A stretch of 64,000 bases of DNA from Coriaria nepalensis (lineage: Eukaryota; Streptophyta; Magnoliopsida; Cucurbitales; Coriariaceae), in contig CP114484.1 in the NCBI GenBank assembly GCA_027186245.1, forward strand, positions 9,806,001-9,870,000. Reading direction: 5' to 3'. Positions within the stretch are counted from its first letter, which is position 1. The number at the start of each line of letters is the position of its first letter. Under the pieces are notes generated by a model. That model saw only the letters and a program-made list of their open reading frames with translations, had not been told where the DNA came from and made no database searches. The translations under genes and the position numbers were made by a program. Of this stretch, positions 59,935-64,000 are shown piece after piece.

Positions 59935-61300
59935 AACTTACACTTAGACTCCTTAATGGATACAAATAACTTTTCGCATCAACTTAAACTCCTTAATGGA
60001 TGCAATAAAAGTTATGAAACAATAAAAAAACATTCCTTCTATATCCATTAAAAGGGTAGTTCCAGTATCCAAATTTACCACTTTAATTACGGTAGAATAA
60101 CATGACAATTTTGCATAGCTCTCCTTGGTTGTACCCCGAATTAGATCACTTGGCATATACTTTACTTTTATGCCTTTTGTTAAGTAATATTTACCTTGAG
60201 AGATCATTACGTGCTAAATTTTTTTTATTTATTAAGACTCGTTTCTCCCACTAAAACTATTCATCAAATGTGTTCTAATTATAAATGTGGATGTTTGTCG
60301 ATGTTTGTCACGCAAATAATTGAAGTTACATGTGTGTTGATCCTTATAAGTTTGATTTTAGAAAAATGAACATTCTTTATTTTTTGTAGCACAGAACATC
60401 AACTTGCAATTTGGATCTATACAACCATCAACATATATAGTCTTACTCGACTTCTTCATTTTAAATTCAAAATTCCATCGGATAATGTGTATCTGTAGAC
60501 TCATATTTAGCTTCTTCTTCGACTTAAAGAACTAAGTGCAATAAAACTCATATGCACTTGATTGGGAAAAAGCAATTGAGAGTAAATTGCTTCCAATGCA
60601 AAAAAAAAAAATCACTACTCAACCCCCATGATGAGTAGCAATAGGAAGAATATTCACATACTTATCATTGTCCTTATCTTTAATTTCATTTTCTGATTGT
60701 GGTAAATTAGGTATCGGATCCATATCCTCTCGAGTAGATAAAGAATTAGGTATATTATAAGTAAGTACTATTCCATCAAAATAGTTATCCTATAATACAT
60801 AATTATCACATTCTACCTCATCATCCTCCACATCTTCTATCTTATTATCTTCTTCATTCTCATCCTCAACCTTAACCTCAACTTCAGGCTCAACAATATT
60901 CCCTTCCACATTTAAACCGTCATTTAGATATCTATCACCACCACCATCATCATAACTCATATAATTTTTATTTTAATCATTACCAACATCATGTACTTGA
61001 TGTCACTCTGGAACATGCATACCACATGCAGTGGAGATGGATTTGATGCCGAATGAGTATGAACTAAAAACGGCTTAACATCTGTATCATTTTCTATAAA
61101 TATTGGATGATTGATCGATGAGAATAATGGCTTATACGCTATTGTTATGCCATATTCATTAAGATCAACATGAATAGTATTGTACATGATCTCTAACAGC
61201 TCACAAAAACTGATGTTTGTTTCAAATGCAACACCATTTCATCTTTGTAAACCTTTTGGAACTCAAGATTTCGATGATTTTGAGGTGTTATCATTATTCT
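59935..61300 (-). pseudogene. Decayed Mutator-like (MULE) transposase relic
   Basis: Read on the - strand from 61300 down, N-terminal MULE blocks appear in order but broken by stops and frameshifts: CELLEIMYNTIHVDLNEYGI, SINHPIFIENDTDVKPFL with SPLHVVCM; an Asp/Glu-rich linker; CIDPNCKLMFCATKNKECSFF with TYKDQHTCN (the zinc-binding region); HRQTSTFIIRTHLMNSFS; PSDLIRGTT, KESYAKLSCYSTVIKVVNLDTGTTLLMD; and FFYCFITFIASIKEFKLMRKVICI at about 59950. The catalytic core that should follow (DGT...) is missing. This is an old autonomous-type element fragment, unlike the intact MUSTANG-like gene at 10 kb. No terminal repeats were found by eye. Confidence 0.78.
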
Positions 61301-62020
61301 TTCATTCCCCATCGAAGTATATGACTATAAATATAGACGATGACATTTATGAAAAAGAAAGTTATGTATTATAATTTTGATTAAAAAAAAAGTTTGAAAT
61401 GACCAATTAAAATTGGTTTGAGATTTCCGATCAGGTTTAATTAGATCAAAATAATAATTTCAGCCCAATTATCATTGATCCTAAATCATGTCCAGATCTC
61501 CGCTATCGTCGAATTCATCGAAGATGAGCCAAAATAAACAAAATTAAAGAACAAATAAATACCCATTATAGAGAAAGTGAAAATAGATATAAAAAGAAAC
61601 TATGTACCAAAGTACAGATTCGATGTTCTCATTTTTTGGCGCTTTTATCAAATTACATATCTTTTTTTTCTTCTCTCTGACGAAGGAAAGCAAAAGCCGG
61701 ACAATGGGAGCAAAGGCGGCCGTTAGTTTTAGTTGAGGTAATTGTAAGTCGGCCATTATTTTTGTTGAGGTAGGTTATCATTTTTCTAGAAAGAGAAAGA
61801 AGGTAAGAAAGTGGTTATCATTTTTCTAGAAAGAGAAAGAATGTAAGAAAGTGAAGAGGAAGAGAAAAGGGTATAAATATAATTTTATTTTTATTTATTT
61901 ATTAAATAAAAAAACAAAGAAATAAAGTTATCTAACAAATAAAAAAAAAAGGTTATCTAACAATTTTTTTCACATAAAGTCAAATAACTAAACATCCCTA
62001 ATGAAAATAAGAAATTATTA
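61301..62020. other. Spacer with a 40-base tandem duplication
   Basis: Unassigned AT-rich DNA. The only clear structure is the 40-base tandem repeat at 61773-61852. No gene is seen. Confidence 0.5.
61773..61852. repeat. Perfect or near-perfect tandem duplication of 40 bases
   Basis: GGTTATCATTTTTCTAGAAA (continuing GAGAAAGAAGGTAAGAAAGT) at 61773-61812 is repeated at 61813-61852 with one change (AAGG to AATG). The near identity points to a recent duplication. Confidence 0.9.
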
Positions 62021-62021
62021 T

Positions 62022-62776
62022 TTTAGTGGTTAAATTATTATTTTGAACCCTATTCATACAACCACATGCTTTTTCTTTTTTCATCTCTTAACTTTCATTT
62101 GACTCAATTGAGTCATTTAACCTTCATTTCTTTCATATTTTAGTCATTGAGAAAGAATAGATGAAAGATAAATATTAAAACAGTCTAAGAAGCTCTATTT
62201 AACTTTTACTACATACAATTCTATCATTTTTTTACATTAACTTTTATTTTCGTCCTATCACTACCGTTGCTGCCGCTGCCTTCCTTCTCCGTCATCTTCG
62301 CCCAACTCGCTGCTTCATCTCCATCAATTTCATCGTGCCACTATAGCTCCACCGTTGCTGCCCATGCCACCATTGACGGTGGTGTGGGCTAAGGTGGGAT
62401 GGTGACGACAATGGTGGAAAAAATTGGGGTAGTGACAACAAAGTTGTAGCGATCAAGAATGGAGGCGAGAGGCCAAATTAGAGAGGTAGCGACAACGGAG
62501 GTTCGGTGGTAGCAGTGGCAACAACAAAGTTTCAGTGCAACAATAAAGTTTTGATGTTGGTAATAGAACAAAAATGAAAATAAATAGATGAAAAATTAGT
62601 AAATTTTTATTTAGTAAAAGTTAAGAGAAGGTTTTCAGAATTTTTTTATTTTTATTTTTTTTTCTCTTCTATCTACAGGACTAAAATAAGATAAAAAATG
62701 AAAAATAAAAGCAAAAGTTAAGGGATGAAAATATAAAAATTACATAAATAAAGAAACTAAAATAATAATTTAACGT
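62022..62776. mobile_element. Non-autonomous element with long inverted repeats
   Basis: The left end TTAAATTATTATTTT (about 62032) is matched exactly by AAAATAATAATTTAA at the right end (about 62760-62774). Inside, both arms carry TTTTCATCYCTTAACTTT, then TATTTTAGTC, then TTTAACTTTTACTA and TTTTTCATCTATT-like blocks in inverted order. The centre (62260-62560) is GC-richer and holds CCGTTGCTGCC and CAACGGAGG-type words that also tend to pair. There is no transposase. It looks like a MITE or foldback element of about 0.75 kb; target-site duplication is not evident. Confidence 0.65.
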
Positions 62777-63590
62777 ATATTTTTAATATCTTTCAAATGT
62801 CAAGAATTTATATTTATATATTCTATAATTCAACTTTTAAATCCCTATATCATTAAAATTGAATTTTTCTATTCATCCAATTATTTTTAAATCACGATAA
62901 TTAACATGATGAATTTTTAACACATAAATACTTATAATTTTAGTAATATCACGCTAGTAATAAAAAGTTCAAATAAAAATCCTTTAATCAAGATCCAAAT
63001 TAATTTTTTTTCTTTATATTTTATTCTAAATTTTTTTATATTTTCTCATTTCCTTTCTTAATTTTTTTTTTTTCATATAACCCGTTAATGAAGCTCGAGT
63101 TTCAGAGCTCCATCAATAATAATGGAGCTCAAATATAATCGAGCTCCATTAATAAAAAAAAAATTATATATATATATATAATATAAAAATTTTAAAATAA
63201 AAATATTAAAAAAATTCATACAAATTAAATTTATAATTTTTATTTTTATTGCTCACTAATTCAATTTAAAATTCGAATTTACATATTTTAAAATTTTACA
63301 TATACATTAAAAATATCATATCAATTTAAGTAATTAAAAAAAATGAACGAAAAGATTAAAAAATCTACGACATATAAACTAAAAGGCTACTAAAAAAGGA
63401 TATATACAAATTAAACTATAAAAAATATTAAAAAGTAACTAAATAGTAATATTTAAAGTAATTAAATTAATTAGAGCTAAAACGGCACGTCGGCATACTA
63501 GTACGCGTAAAACCCCAATCGCAGCAGACTGTACTGGAGTGTTCAATCTCTAAACTCCCTCTGCAGTCTGCAACGTTTCCATTACCAAAG
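62777..63590. other. AT-rich spacer upstream of the final partial gene
   Basis: Very AT-rich, with a TA microsatellite near 63166-63182 and a short inverted pair of GGAGCTC-type words at 63107-63150. The last 100 bases (63490-63590) are GC-richer and are the likely leader of the next gene. Confidence 0.45.
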
Positions 63591-64000
63591 ATGATGAAGT
63601 TTTCACGCCTGCTGAGGTCCAGGTATCAGTTTTCTTAGCTAACTCCTTTATCCTTTTCCAGTTTATATCCTCATTCTACTTGCTGGCGGAGAAAGATGAG
63701 AGATAGGGTTAGAACTTAGAAGTGCTCCTGTCCGTTTTTTTTAGATAAGCATATTATCTTCTTTCGCAAAGCATTCTACTGTTTGAGTTTTGTCAAATGA
63801 AAATCTTAGCTTCTTCTCTTGGAATTTTGCAGTTGAAGTTTTGATTTTATCATTTAGGAACCTAATATCTGTAGACGGTATACTCCAAACCATGTAAAGA
63901 GTAAAATGTGATAGTTTTAATTTGATCCTGAAATTGAAGTAGAATATAAGATTCTAGGGTTTACAAAGCTTGTGAATTTTGATTTTCTGCCTCCTAGGTA
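63591..64000 (+). CDS. First exon of an unidentified gene running off the window
   Basis: ATG at 63591 opens 32 coding bases (MMKFSRLLRS, then a split Arg codon) ending at AG followed by the donor GTATCAG at 63623. An acceptor-like TGCCTCCTAG ends at 63997, three bases before the window edge, which would start exon 2. The N-terminus is basic and hydrophobic, as in a mitochondrial presequence, but 10 residues are too few to name a family. Partial; low confidence. Confidence 0.4.

Noticed and set aside
1..64000. CRISPR arrays, prophage, bacterial operons
   Set aside because: All genes are intron-bearing plant genes; direct repeats found are simple tandem duplications without spacers.

Overview
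The window is nuclear DNA from a eudicot plant. It is AT-rich and rich in introns with GT..AG borders, and the genes are separated by repeats and homopolymer tracts. The gene families are plant-specific (ALOG/LSH, FRIGIDA-like, SKU5-like, MUSTANG, ARM-repeat U-box). I joined exons by hand; each of the multi-exon models marked intact keeps one open frame from ATG to stop. I saw no convincing tRNA, rRNA, CRISPR array, organellar insert or virus-like sequence.

Layout. 0-9 kb: an ALOG/LSH gene (3.9 kb) in repeat-rich DNA with two short MITE-like elements and one long inverted-repeat element (6.4-7.7 kb). 9-24 kb, all on +: a domesticated MUSTANG transposase gene with a PB1 domain, a TlyA/FtsJ-type RNA methyltransferase, a FRIGIDA-like 3 gene, a second copy of the long inverted-repeat family, and a PARN-like gene that has lost three of the four DEDD acids. 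24-36 kb: an SKU5-similar cupredoxin gene (+), then on - a secretory FKBP15 prolyl isomerase, an ERD2/KDEL-receptor-like gene, and a HINT3-like histidine-triad gene with a missing start ATG and a one-base deletion. 37-43 kb: two U-box E3 ubiquitin ligases, PUB9-like (+) and CHIP (-), arranged tail to tail. 43-57 kb: a GH17 beta-1,3-glucanase pseudogene, an FHA2-like gene, an F-box/FBA pseudogene, a 47-residue wound-responsive-like gene, an acidic membrane-anchored protein, and an NTF2+RRM (G3BP-like) gene. 57-64 kb: repeats, a decayed Mutator transposase relic, another long inverted-repeat element, tandem repeats, and the first exon of a gene that leaves the window.

The genes do not form a pathway. 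Loose themes are the secretory route (FKBP15, ERD2-like, SKU5-like), RNA metabolism (PARN-like, TlyA, G3BP-like) and protein quality control (CHIP, PUB9-like). From memory, the neighbours match Arabidopsis blocks around At3g07220-07370, At3g25150-25470 and At5g48385-48650, so this looks like a conserved ancestral gene order. I found no evidence for a new multi-gene system. The points most worth a second look are the catalytically altered PARN-like protein, the damaged HINT3-like gene, the fresh GH17 pseudogene, the contrast between a domesticated and a dead Mutator transposase, and the long foldback repeats.
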